From: Topomyia yanbarensis
Taxonomy: Eukaryota; Arthropoda; Insecta; Diptera; Culicidae
Direction: 5' to 3'
NCBI RefSeq assembly: GCF_030247195.1
Contig: NC_080671.1
Coordinates: 301,270,504-301,334,503 of the forward strand
DNA length: 64,000 nucleotides
The position numbers and the translations under genes are program-made. The first letter of the stretch is position 1; each line of letters opens with the position of its first letter. Positions 19,841-30,815 of this stretch are shown here, in pieces. The notes under the pieces are model-generated. The model worked only from the letters and a program-made list of their open reading frames with translations, made no database searches and was not told where the DNA came from.

Positions 19841-22800
19841 TCGTCGCTGTTGTGCTATCTTATGACAAACGTCATTTCGGGGTGAACTGAATTAGATATG
19901 CCATGTTACTAAGTTTTAAAATCTCCATAAAGTCGCGTTTTCAGAATTTTGAAATTCTGCTGGGTTACTGAGATATAGCGAAACACGATTATGACAAGCG
20001 CCAATTTCTCGAGTGATCGAGTTGTGCTATCTTATGACAAAGAAAAAAGAGACAACATTCTTAGTTTGTTGGCTTGCTACAAGCCGAAAAGCTTATAGCA
20101 AGCCAACAGATGTCTCTGATAACATAGGTAATTCCTATGCAGATAAACCATAACCATTAGCTAGGTTCTTGTCTCGTAAGCAAAACTTTTCCAACCATAG
20201 TTTTTTTCTGGGAATGGTTGGCTTATATATTCATGATTATTGGACAAATTTCCTTTTGAGATTTCCACTTGTTTTGGAAAGTATATCGAAATGTAGTGAT
20301 GGATTATGCAAGAAGAACATTTGTTTCGTCTAGTCACCTGTCAACAATAACATTGTTTGATATACATTGTCTCTAAATTGTCAATGAAACCAATTTTTGT
20401 TCATTGTTTTTCCTGAATAAAGGAGGAAAATTGGAAAATCAGGAATCAGTAGCGTCTGGCTCAAATGGCACGTTCCCCATGTTGATCGGTGATTTGTGCC
20501 TTGCCAAGAATCGTCTTTTCATCATTTTCCTGATGGGAAGGATTGGGGAAGTGGTAAGGTTAGGGGTAAGGACCTGCACGCAGCAACGGTTGGATCCAAA
20601 AGAGTGGGAATTTGCACTGTGGAAAGTTCCGCACAATAAAATTCAGTTTTGCACTACCACTTATTCAAAACTGAAATTCAACACATTAGAACCGCAAGAA
20701 TATGCTACGTCTAGTAGAAGTACACTGACAGCTAGGAAGATCGAGAACAAACACCAACCACAATAGATTAGTGTGCCTACGATTTCAGTCTACCAAGAAC
20801 ATACAGAAAGTATCTAGATCTGAAATTTGTAGTACACTGTCGCTTAAAATTTCCGAAACAGCCCTGTAAAAGCTGCATGAACAAGGGAACACGGAAGTAT
20901 ATACGGAGAGAGCACGACGGACATTAAACATTTGAGTGACTGAAAGTGTCACCAAGTGATTACTTCTCAATGACACACAAACTAACTACCGTCGTGTGTC
21001 TCCGAAGATGCCCGGGAACCCGAGCCAATCCAACTATTTCATACCTGTTCCAAAACATCTGAACGGCAGCGCACCACTGTTGAAGAGATTTATTCTCAAT
21101 CTGTGCTTGTTTTCGTAACCCTCCAAAGCACAACACCGTCGCAAAAACAACACAGCGAAGGAATCCCCCAGTAAAAGCATTTACTGCTTTTATTTTTGAG
21201 CGCACCTCACCATACTGCTCCAAAGACAGTGCTGCGTATCTGAGGATCCAGAAACAAAATGAGCCTCACTCTTGGCCGCACCCACACTTGAGACAATATT
21301 CGCTCAACAGTACACAGTATAACACTGTTGAAGGATACCTACAAATTTAAATAGCTGTGATTATGGCCAGGCAATAGACGGCCAATCGCTGCGTAAACAA
21401 TAAGTAATCCAAATGCGCATATGGTAACATGCGATACACTGATTGTCTGAAAAACTTACCAGCGGACTCAGATTTTACAAACCTGATTACGAGCCATTGC
21501 TGCTCATAAAAAGGAAGGCCAGAGATTGGTTTAAAACCAACTGCTCTGGACAACTTATCAACGTGATACTGTAACCATCACGATATAGTACCGCATACAA
21601 AGAGAAGTGCGGAACGGCACAGGAATTAAGTTTGATCGCAGAAACCGACTGCGAAAACAAACACACTAGACACTACCACTGTGTGGTGATTCATATACAT
21701 AACACCATGCTATTATCACCGCGACGTACAGGGATGCAATCTCACTTTCGTACACTGCTATGTGGAATGCTATACGCAGCAGAGGTGTACGAATATGAAA
21801 TTTTTCACTTTATGTTAATTTCGCACACAGCACAGCGGGTATACTGATATAACCCGACAAATTGCACAGCAGCCATTACGAGGCCGAAAAAGCTGGTAGA
21901 TAAACCACTAAATTAGGTGCTTTTTGCCCATTTACGGCATCACTAGCACAACTAGAATGGAATCACATTCCAACAAATAGCGAAAAACACTTAACTGAAT
22001 TTTCACCCGTTATGTTTACACCGTAAAAACCGCCTTTTCGGTGACCGTTCGCGAGAAAACGTCCACTACCCAGACACTCGCGCACTACAATCCGAAAAGC
22101 TTATAGCAAGCCAACAGATGTCTCTGATGACATAGGTAATTCCTATGCAGATCAACCATAACCATTAACTAGGTTCTTGTCTCGGAAGCAAAACTTTTCC
22201 TACCATAGTTTTTTTTCTGGGAATGGTTGGCTTATATATTCATGATTATTGAACAAATTTCCTTTTGAGATTTCCACTTGTTTTGGAAAGTATACCGAAA
22301 TGTAGTGATGGATTATGCAAGAAGAACATTTGTTTCGTCTAGTCACCTGTCAACAATAACATTGTTTGATATACATTGTCTCTAAATTGTCAATGAAACC
22401 AATTTTTGTTCATTGTTTTTCCTGAATAAAGGAGGAAAATTGGAAAAACTTTGTGTTCTAATACCATCATTTTGTAACCTGATATTGCTGCTATCGCATG
22501 GAAAAGTATGATATTGGACATAGTGATCTATAACGCATAATTTTACGAATCAGTTATAATTCATTTTTATATGAAATCTTCTGTACACATTTGTGACACG
22601 TCATACATATTTTATCATCAATACACAGTTATAACACGTATGTGAGCGGCTTTGGTTTACATTTTAAGCAAAAACTGTAAATATAGTCAACCGATCTTCG
22701 CACAAATCGAGAGTTTACTTCAGAAAAGATAGAAGCATCGAATGCCTTCTCCGAAAAGCTTCTAACATTTATAAATTTTAAGATATTCAATCTCAAACTT

Positions 22801-22864
22801 TAAAAATCGTTTTTCTCGAAAAGTGCTAAATGGCGCTCGTCATAAGATAGCACAACAGCGATGA
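19841..22864. mobile_element. ~3.0-kb element with TIR (CGCTGTTGTGCTATCTTATG), no transposase
   Basis: CGCTGTTGTGCTATCTTATG at 19845 is matched by its exact reverse complement ending at 22860. A further partial copy of the terminal motif lies at 20021-20041. Inside are two 355-bp direct repeats (20084-20438 and 22092-22447) that bracket 1.65 kb. No frame resembles a transposase. It may be a composite or a host element carrying a second insertion. Confidence 0.55.
20084..22447. repeat. 355-bp direct repeats (20084-20438, 22092-22447) flanking 1.65 kb
   Basis: Both copies start CCGAAAAGCTTATAGCAAGC and end AAAGGAGGAAAATTGGAAAA; they are about 98-99% identical by eye. Their ends are not TG...CA, so an LTR reading is not favoured; local tandem duplication or two insertions of one element are alternatives. 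The frame at 20404-20766 (120 codons) in between is unrecognised. Confidence 0.7.
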
Positions 22865-24390
22865 TTTAAACATTTGTATTAGCTCTCGTAAAGTATTTAT
22901 AATGATATTGAAATGCTCTATGTCGCTGTAAAACTTATTCGGGGGACGTACAATTCCGGTTGGTCATATTCCATCATGAAAATAATCCGACCGAAAAGTT
23001 CTAGAGAAAATTTTCAATAGGACGGAAGTAACATTGAGAGCCTCTCTTTGTTTACTTTCTCTTTCGTTTATTACAGCGTCATTACAACACTTTGCACTAA
23101 TTTTCCAGTACATATCGAAAGCCGACGGTTTTTACTAGAATATTATGCAAAGAGTAGAGTAGTAAATGTTGAAATGGTCGAGTAATGAACAGAAGAGAAA
23201 GACCCCAAAGAGAATCTCTCATTGTTACTTACGTCCTATTCTATTTCTATTGAGTTATTTTCGATTTGTTTTCCTCCATCTATGACAGGTGGAGGAAAAC
23301 AAACCGTTGAACACACTAATACTAATACAGTTACAGATTGTCAAGTGCTCTATAAATACCTGAAAAATATTGACAATCAACATTCGCCGCTGGATATGAA
23401 TTAATACAACTGTAGAAAAAGAAAGGTGTCCAGTTTTGAGTATTGGAATTTTCTTGTATTTCACTACTAAAATTAAATAATAATTTTTTTTAACAAACCC
23501 ACGCATAACGAAGGCTTGCACAACAGGACGATCGCCATTTTGTTTTTTTATAGATTACTCTTTTTCACATTTGTGACATCTATGAAAATCATAAGGCGCT
23601 GCAATGAAAATTATATTTACTTCATTAATAAATCATATTTTTCGACTATAAAAACCATAAAAATCGTATGAAATGTATAAGCGACTTATGAAATCATGTT
23701 TTTGTATTTTTTATGGTTTCATAAGGCAAATTTAATGGATTTCGCCAGTCAATTTGCCTGAGTGTAGTTATGCTGCCTTAGCTTGATTCCTTCCAGCAGA
23801 AGACAAAAGATTAGCCCGTAAGATTAAAGCATGTTTCCAATAACCCTGCCACTTCTAGTTTTCTGTTCTGTATATTTCACATCCTTGCTCTCACTTGGGT
23901 ACTACCCAAGCCTAATATCTGCTTTAGAGCCACATATAAAGCTGACTTAAAGAGTCGTGAAGCCCTAAATACCGATATAATGCTGATATTATGCCAGAAA
24001 AGGCGAAATATAGTGCTATTACTGTGCAGAGATTGACAGCTCGTTTCTGCAGTACTAATGCTATTATATAGCACCAGCGTACAAATGTCAATTTTGAAAG
24101 CCTTATATTGGCAATACAATTGTCTGCCATGGTTTTGAAACCATTTCTTATGTTTTCTTTCGGTATGATGAGCAAAAAGGACAAATTTTAAAATAAGATG
24201 TTCTGTTTAAAACCGTAATTGTCTCTCTTCTAATGCATTGTAATGAATATCCTTAATGGGTTTTCGTTCTCACATAATATGAATGTTTTACGAAAATTAG
24301 CTTTAGCCAGTCTCAAACTGAGGTACCTTGCCTCGTCCTTCACGAAAAGTGCGCTGTGTTTGCTCCCTAGACTATATTGCACATGTTGAG
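22865..24390. other. Repeat-derived non-coding DNA
   Basis: 23265-23307 is a short hairpin built on TTGTTTTCCTCCA/TGGAGGAAAACAA. 23345-23610 is an inverted copy of parts of 13080-13500 and 16035-16110. 23610-23780 is an inverted relative of 11985-12110 (CATAAAAAATACAAAAACAT). No gene seen. Confidence 0.5.
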
Positions 24391-24545
24391 TACTAGTACT
24401 CAGTACTAGTATTGACGATATTGCTTCAATACGTCAATCCCATTTGAAATGTACATCGTCAATACAACTTCTTCCATTACACGTAAAATACTTTAGTCAA
24501 TGCTGTCTAGTATTGACAAAAATATTGAACGTGTAAGGCCCGCTT
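24390..24545. mobile_element. MITE-like repeat ending in CGTGTAAGGCCCGC
   Basis: The right part reads GTCTAGTATTGACAAAAATA and then GAACGTGTAAGGCCCGC, reminiscent of the CCTTACACG family end, and the left part carries GTACTAGTACTCAGTACTAG palindromes and repeated CAATACGTCAAT motifs. The left boundary is unclear. Confidence 0.4.
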
Positions 24546-24986
24546 AACAAATATTTAGGCTGGATTCGAAATATGTGTAAATACCTACTACTGAAATTCT
24601 GAATAAATTAGACGCCTGAAACATGTTTGGCAAACGTTTGTAGGTGGCGCAGTGATCGATGCTATGTAGTTAGAGTGCAGCTCTCAAACACGTGTACTAC
24701 CCATGATCGCATAGTTGTCCCGTTTTCTATGAGATTTCCTATCTTTATGGGACTGATATGCGATCATGGGCAGTGTAGCAAACAGTCATGTAGATGGCAA
24801 TAGTTAACAAACACTTTTTTCTAACGTTTATTAATTTAAAAGTTTACCCCTGTTTACCCAGGTTTTAAGGAACGCTTGTTCTAGCCCTAGTTCTAGCCTA
24901 AGCTTTCAAAAATAACTAGTAAGCTATAATAAAAATCTGCTTTGAATTAGAATCAAATCTCAAAATAAGAGTAAATTTTGGATCAA

Positions 24987-25204
24987 ATATTCTGGTTGCA
25001 GTTGAAAATCGAAATAGTGAACTTGCGCCTTTCAGTTTTTCTCCTATTTTCAGCGCACGCAACTAAAGCGTAACTGGTGTAGATGATGCGCAACTTGATT
25101 CTCTACATGTACACAAGATGCGCATTAGTTGCCCACTCTGTAAATAGGGAAAAAAGCAAAAGGCGCAAGTTCAATATTTCGATTTTCAACTGCAACCAGA
25201 ATAT
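24987..25204. mobile_element. 218-bp palindromic MITE
   Basis: ATATTCTGGTTGCAGTTGAA on the left pairs with TTCAACTGCAACCAGAATAT on the right; pairing runs for about 55 bases through GAACTTGCGCCTTT / AAAGGCGCAAGTTC. No coding capacity. Confidence 0.8.
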
Positions 25205-25880
25205 ACAGATTGTGTAATATAGACTTAAGTAAAACTTGGCGTAAAATAACTCCAATTTTTGATAAAATGGACATATGGTCACCAATTACGAAACAATTAA
25301 AAATACGGGCAAAAAGTACCAACATTAATAATTACATTACGTCCTCTTCTCTAACACTTTTCCAAGAGAATTTAAGCTACAATGTTTTTAGCGTATATTT
25401 TATGTTTCAGTTTTATCGCCTACTACGATTATATGCAAGCATTTTCATAAATCTATATCCAATTTTTATATTTGTGTTGAACCAGCGAATAATATGTTTT
25501 GCTTTGTCAAAATATAATGTTAAATTTGAACTAAAAGTTCAAGTATCATTCTTCAATTTTGGTGTAACGTTGCCCCCGGTGTTAAAAAGTTTTACAAAAG
25601 GTTACTTTTAAACGGGCAAAAACGGGCAGCCAACATTAGTTGCAATTAGAAATCCAGCATCAACATTATAAAACTCAAAAGAGTTTTCTTGTCTCTCGTT
25701 GTTAGAGTAGAGTTATAGATGATTTGAAAAAAAAACATAGTTTTTTTAAAAAAAAGTCCAATATCTTCAAAAATACTCGAGATATGAAAAGTTATGCGTT
25801 TATAAAAATATTTTTTTTTTCGTGATCACGATTGTCGGCAAACCATTCAACCAATTTTCTTCATTTTTTTTAAATTATCG
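25205..25880. other. AT-rich spacer
   Basis: An open frame of 133 codons (25210-25611) has no recognisable domain and strongly AT-biased composition; I do not call it a gene. Nothing else seen. Confidence 0.35.
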
Positions 25881-26199
25881 TAGGGGAGACCGGGGCTGGT
25901 TGGCCGAGTTTTGCTTTCGGAATTGCTGTACTCATTCTGGTTAGACTTTTTGAAAACCGGTTTACGCTGTCATGAAGATACAGCCCTTGAGCATATATAA
26001 TTTTTTTCATTCATGAGAAAAAATCAGGGAAAAAGTTATTAGCAAACAAATGCGGAAAGAAAAATCGGCCAACCGGCCCATGGGCTGGGGTAGGTTGGCC
26101 GAGTTTGGTAAAATAAGTTAAACACGTCAAATGTATCAGTGGAAGACTATTATTTAAAAACAAATATCGTTTTTTTTTCGTATATAGGTAAGGAAAATA

Positions 26200-26651
26200 A
26201 AATCCACTCTTCACTTTTTAGTCTTTTTAACCTTTTTGGACTTACCTTTGGCAGCTTTAGTGAACTTTTTTACCATCTCTCGCTGATTTTTTTCCTCCGT
26301 CAGCGTACGCTTACGTTTGATTTAATTTTTCTGCTCCTCCAATACTGGTTTTATTGGGGAATCGGTCAAAATTTGAGACGATCGGTGTTTACGAACTTGC
26401 CACTTCTTCGAATCAGATCGTGCACTCGCCTTGGGAAGAGGTCTGACGTCTTCAGAGAGGCTAACATCTGCAGCAGATTCAATGCTAATGAACGAGTATT
26501 GTTCGGGATTGGGTCGATCGATCTGTGACAAATCCTGCCAGAAACTCATCAGGAGGAAAAATTTCAGGATTGAAGCGGCACACGCCAGAGACTCTGAAAC
26601 CTGCTTGGCATTTAATTCATAAAATATCGGAATCAACTTTTTTATAAACAA
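26200..26651 (-). pseudogene. Remnant of pogo/Tigger-type transposase C-terminus
   Basis: The minus frame 26651-26322 ends with DVRPLPKASARSDSKKWQVR and then SSQILTDSPIKPVLEE, matching the usual tail pattern of pogo/Tigger/jerky proteins (RP.PKA..R.....R...ILT.TP.K..LE). After one stop (about 26322) the same frame continues KRKRTLTEEKNQREMVKKF and a Lys-rich end. The DDE domain is absent. Similarity is by pattern memory and should be tested. Confidence 0.55.
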
Positions 26652-27173
26652 TTTCCGACTTTTAATGATTATAATCTCTTATTTCTATTTGGTAATAATT
26701 TTAAATTATTTTTATTGCTTATTTCTCGTGTATATTTTTTCTTATAATTATTAATATAAGCATATCAAATTTTGCTTCGAAAAAGGTTGGCATTTCACAA
26801 ATATCAAAGTGCACATTACTCTACACTAAATTTACAACTCGGCCAACCAACCCCGCACAGAGCTCGGCCAATCTACCCCAATGTATATTTTCGAGAACAA
26901 TAACAATTTACACAAACAAATATAAGGTTACACTAGTAACCGTTATACCATTTTGTTCGGTTTTGAATACCCCTTCCAGCAGTACAAAGTTATTGAAAAT
27001 CGGATGTAAATTGATTCGCGTTACACATATTATTTTTCAGAAACAGAAATTTACTCACCAGTGCCGAAAAAAGAACAAACGTGCTCCTGTACAAACGACA
27101 CCACCAAAACACCTGAAATTACGTCGGTTACGTTGGTGACCTAATACCCCACCAAAATCACTATAGATGTCGG

Positions 27174-28687
27174 ATTACACTTCGTTGCTGCTAAATCTAG
27201 ACTAACTTTATTATAATTCAATCGATACAAGCTAAGCATCACTTGCCGTGTGCACCACAGCCAGTGATGTAGCGATGGGAAAAATTCCATCTTCCCGGGT
27301 TTTTATTTTTGTGATTTAACCGGGTTGTTTCCCAAATCATTTTAACCCGGACGAATTATGGGTTTTTTCGTTTTATCGAATGTATGATGTTCATTTAATG
27401 TTTTTTAACCTTTGGGCAGTCGCGCTAGTGCACGCTGCTTTGAAAATCTAGCGAAATCGTCTTAAGGCATCAGCGGCTGCTCGTTCAGTGGGCCATAAGC
27501 GCGACTTCCGGAGGGTTAAAGAATATTGCATTTACATTTGAGAGACCGAAAATAAAAGTCACAAGGATAAAACATACTTTGTAGAACCCACTCCAGATTT
27601 AGCATGTAAAGATCAAATGTAAACATCAAGCGTAAAAATCGGACAGAGATCCTTGAGCATGAGAATCGCTTAGAATATTCTCACCCGAAAAAGTCGGCAA
27701 GTATGAATCTCCAGTATAATTCGCTCACAGGAAATTCCGTACAACGTTACATTCAAGATTAAAAGTTGGATAAAGAAAAGTCCTTTGTAAGAACCGGATA
27801 TACTTTTTTACGGTTTTTATTCTATATGACATAATCGAAAAGCTTCTGTTCGATTTTGAAACTTGAAGTTCAAATTCAATTTTCACATTCTAGTATATTT
27901 ATAACGGGTTTTACGACTTTAATTTCGGTCCATTCCATATTCCAACTGGGAACAATAGTCATTGTTACTCTGACTAGTGAAAATTAGAATAATCGTGTGA
28001 TGCCAAAACTACTTTTATTCTGCTTGTTACTCATTTTAGGGGTTGCTATACTTTTAGCGAAATGAGGTAGGTATTCACACAAAATTTAGAAAATACCTAT
28101 TTAGTTCGGTGGAAAGTGAGTAATCTGCAGAATGCGAGTGGCCTTGACATTCGTCATTAGTATGAACCGTAATCGGAACTCTCACAAATCACAATCCGAA
28201 TTTTTTCGGCATCAACTCCATCAGCAACAGTAGAAAAAATGTTTAGTTCGTTTAGGTGGATTCACAGTAAGAAACGCAGCCCAAACGTGTTGAAAAGTTT
28301 TATCACTTATTTAACCACAATATTTATAAAGAAATGTTGGATCACCGCTATAACAATGATTCAATCGAGGAAAACCATTCAGAATTCATATACATGCAAA
28401 ACTTTATGACAATAATGCTCATAAATAAAATAAAAATGTTTGGATAACAATACATTAATGTTCAATTTCTAAAATATTGCAAAAAACCCAATCTTCCTGC
28501 GAAAAAAACCGTTTTAGCCGGGAAAAAACCTTGGGTTTTTCCCCAAAATTATAAGAACCCGATTTGGTACATCACTGACCACAGCACACGCTTCCTTAAG
28601 TCAGCACATAATATGCCACGGTACTTGGTGACTGCTGAGGTGGCGTCTGGTGCTGTTTCCGGTTGCTGGGCAGCTTGGTCGTTAACT
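27174..28687 (-). repeat. 3' LTR of errantivirus, truncated and split by hAT element
   Basis: The two parts, about 27174-27261 and 28578-28687, align with the intact LTR at 30512-30743 with a handful of differences. The U5-like end (TAAACAGTCAAAAGAAAACC in the intact LTR) is missing here. Confidence 0.75.
27262..28577. mobile_element. 1316-bp hAT-like element, 8-bp TSD ACCACAGC, inside LTR
   Basis: Ends CAGTGATGTA...TACATCACTG with the exact duplication ACCACAGC at 27254-27261 and 28578-28585. The uninterrupted LTR at 30512-30743 shows the empty site. No long frame is present, so it is a non-autonomous or decayed hAT. Motifs such as AACCCGG/CCGGGTT occur near both ends. Confidence 0.9.
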
Positions 28688-28699
28688 TGTCCTCCTTTA
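28688..28699 (-). other. Polypurine tract of errantivirus
   Basis: On the minus strand AAAGGAGGACA stands directly before the AGTTAACG start of the 3' LTR, the expected position for plus-strand DNA priming. The env stop codon (28697-28699) overlaps its beginning. Confidence 0.7.
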
Positions 28700-30197
28700 G
28701 ACATGAGGCTCCGTACGAATCATTTCCATCAAAGTCCGGTTCCTGAAGCGTGATAGGTTTCCATCGAAAGGTTTCGATTTTTCCGAATGCTGACTTAGCC
28801 GAATTATCGTACTTCGTCTGCGAATGAAAAGACTAAAAAGAATGCCAAGACCGATAATGATGGGTGAAGCAATGGTGCCACCAAAGATTGTCCAATGTGG
28901 CCATTGGATGCTATTACTCTTCAGTCGGATGAATTCTAGATCCTTCCTGGCCTGCAACTGTAGGTTGTGAAGATGCTCCTGGCTCAGATTTGTTATATCT
29001 TGTTGTTTTGTTACCTGAATTCCATCCAGAGGTAGCTTGATAGGTGTTCCCGTCAGATGTTGAATCCTGTTAGAGAACTTGTGATTGCTGATATTGAGAG
29101 AACAATCAGTATAGGATATTAAATATGATCCGGAGAGATTTCTTTTGAGTTCTCCGCAGGTTGTTTCTATGGTAATGTTGTTCATCTACATCTACATCTA
29201 ATTTCGTTGTGTGTAGGGTTTGTTGTGTAATTGCATGTGGCAGGTTTACCTCTGAGAAGCATTGGAATACATGTTGGATTTACGAGTTTTACTTCATTGA
29301 TATTGAAAATGATTGGGTCCAGAGATTCTATAGCGAAACATTCATTCTTATTGACGAGATAATTCTGTTGACTAAGGTGAATTTGTTGATGATTGTTTAG
29401 GATCGGATAAATATGAACTTTGCGGAAGATTCGGTGGTTCAATTTGGGTGATTTGATAAGAAGAACGACCTCCTTGTTATTGGTGACGATGGTCGTGGTG
29501 ACGTAGGAGATGGCATCGGCGGCTGTATGTGCTGTTATATTTTCCCTAGCTAAATCATCTAGTAAAATTTGTAATTCTCTATCTGTTAATATTTGTGCAT
29601 TCAAAATTCCTATTTTAGCTAGAGTAATAGTTTCTACTATTTATAGTAATTTCTGTTGCAAATAATTTAGGTTCAGTAAAACATTTATACTATAAAACTC
29701 TGATGATTTGCTATTTAATGCATCTATAGCATCTTTAGTTTTAAAAATGGATTCCTTCATTTGTAGGGTTAGTTCTCTATTTATTTTGACTTGTATGTTG
29801 TTGTTTGTAATCAGATCGTTAAATGATGAATTGATTAATTTTAGGTCACTGCGTCTGGGCTACCTGCAATAAATTTCCAAGCTGTTCCTAATGTGTTCCA
29901 GCGCTTTTGTCTTTTATTTACAGATATTTTCTTAAAAATGTGATCTATTTCTTCAAACTTTTGAGATATAAGAGGTGTAAATTAATTAGCTAACAATTCT
30001 TTGAATGTATATCCAAGGTTAGTTACATGTATCCTGATAGCCGTTATATTGAAGTGGTGAATGTAATAATGGTTTTCTGTCTGGATTCTTCCTATGTCGT
30101 GGTCAAGAATTATGATCGGTTGGTTGTTTAGTTTCTGTATGTGTATCGTTTGTCCCCACAATAGTGGAATTGTCAGTAATATGAAGAAGGATCGCAT
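28697..30197 (-). pseudogene. Errantivirus env pseudogene
   Basis: The N-terminal piece (30197-29982) starts with a hydrophobic signal peptide (about residues 2-14) and ends at a stop. A stretch with stops follows. A second open piece is 29604-29182; a third (29185-28697) is in another frame and carries a hydrophobic transmembrane helix (after WTIFGG) followed by IRRRS and a basic tail. The frame change falls at a short TCTACA repeat (29185-29205). Env of errantiviruses is a membrane fusion glycoprotein of the baculovirus F type. At least two breaks prevent any full product. Confidence 0.75.
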
Positions 30198-30493
30198 CCT
30201 GGGTTAGGCCGTGGTCGGTCTTGATTATTTTCAGGTTTCCTGCGGCTCTGCGGGGAAGAAACAGGCAGGTGCCTCCGGGATGGTCCTTTTTGGTTATCCT
30301 ACTGGGGTCCCTGGTGCCGATCGGATTATCTCCAGTGTCCTGCTTCCTGCTTCGTGGGTTGTTTCGTTGTTTTCCGGTGCTTTGCTTTTTATAACAAAGA
30401 TTTTTTCACTATCATTTTCGTTCTTAGTGCCTTTATTAAGGACTTTGTAAATTTTCTTGAAACAACACTGCACTTATACACTTCCCGCTGGCA

Positions 30494-30512
30494 GGTCCCT
30501 ATTCGGGCGCCA
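30494..30512 (-). other. Errantivirus primer binding site (tRNA-Lys type)
   Basis: Minus strand TGGCGCCCGAATAGGGACC directly abuts the end of the 5' LTR. Gypsy-group elements commonly use a Lys-tRNA primer with a TGGCGCCC start. A copy is at about 39421-39439. Confidence 0.8.
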
Positions 30513-30743
30513 GTTAAGTAAACGGGTTTTCTTTTGACTGTTTAAAAAAAGCGACTACCCTTCGTTGCTGCTAAATCTAGACTAACTTTATTATAATTCA
30601 ATCGATACAAGCTAAGCCTTACTTGCCGTGTGCACCACAGCACACGCTTCCCTAAGTCAGCACATAATATGCCACGGTACTTCGTGACTGCTGAGGTGGC
30701 GTCTGGTGCTGTTTCCTGTTGCTGGGCAGCTTGGTCGTTAACT
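30512..30743 (-). repeat. Intact 232-bp errantivirus LTR (5' LTR), copy A
   Basis: On the plus strand it runs from AGTTAAGTAAACGGG to GGTCGTTAACT, so it has the inverted AGTTAA/TTAACT ends of errantivirus LTRs. It should contain the promoter and polyadenylation signals of the element. Confidence 0.82.
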
Positions 30744-30815
30744 CGCATAATAGCCTCTTCATAAAAGGCACTCGGCCAACCTGCCCCTTCGGCTAACCAG
30801 CCCCGGTCACCCCTA

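Larger units (their letters stand above)
27174..30743 (-). mobile_element. Env-only errantivirus (gypsy-like endogenous retrovirus), defective
   Basis: Read on the minus strand, the element has a 5' LTR (30743-30512), a primer site, a leader of about 300 bases, an env pseudogene (30197-28697), a purine tract and a 3' LTR (28687 to about 27174) that is split by a hAT-like element and lacks its last ~55 bases. LTR ends AGTTAA...TTAACT are those of insect errantiviruses. No gag or pol lies between the leader and env. It sits inside the pogo-like element. The right part, including the 5' LTR and half of env, is duplicated in copy B. Confidence 0.8.
25883..30813. mobile_element. Pogo-like DNA transposon remnant, TSD TA, containing errantivirus
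   Basis: Terminal repeats GGGGAGACCGGGGCTGGTTG on the left and CTAACCAGCCCCGGTCACCCC on the right are inverted, with TA outside each end. Motif variants of the ends recur inside (GGCCGAGTTTGG/CTCGGCCAACC near 26065-26110 and 26835-26884). A minus-strand remnant at 26200-26651 resembles the tail of pogo/Tigger transposases. Without the errantivirus the element is about 1.36 kb, so most of the transposase is gone. The right end is copied at about 39671-39740 in copy B. Confidence 0.7.

Noticed and set aside
20084..22447. LTR retrotransposon with 355-bp LTRs
   Set aside because: Repeat ends lack TG...CA or errantivirus ends, and no primer site, polypurine tract, gag or pol motif is present.
25883..30813. 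A 4.9-kb autonomous transposon
   Set aside because: Most of the length is the inserted errantivirus and hAT; only a tail of the transposase remains.
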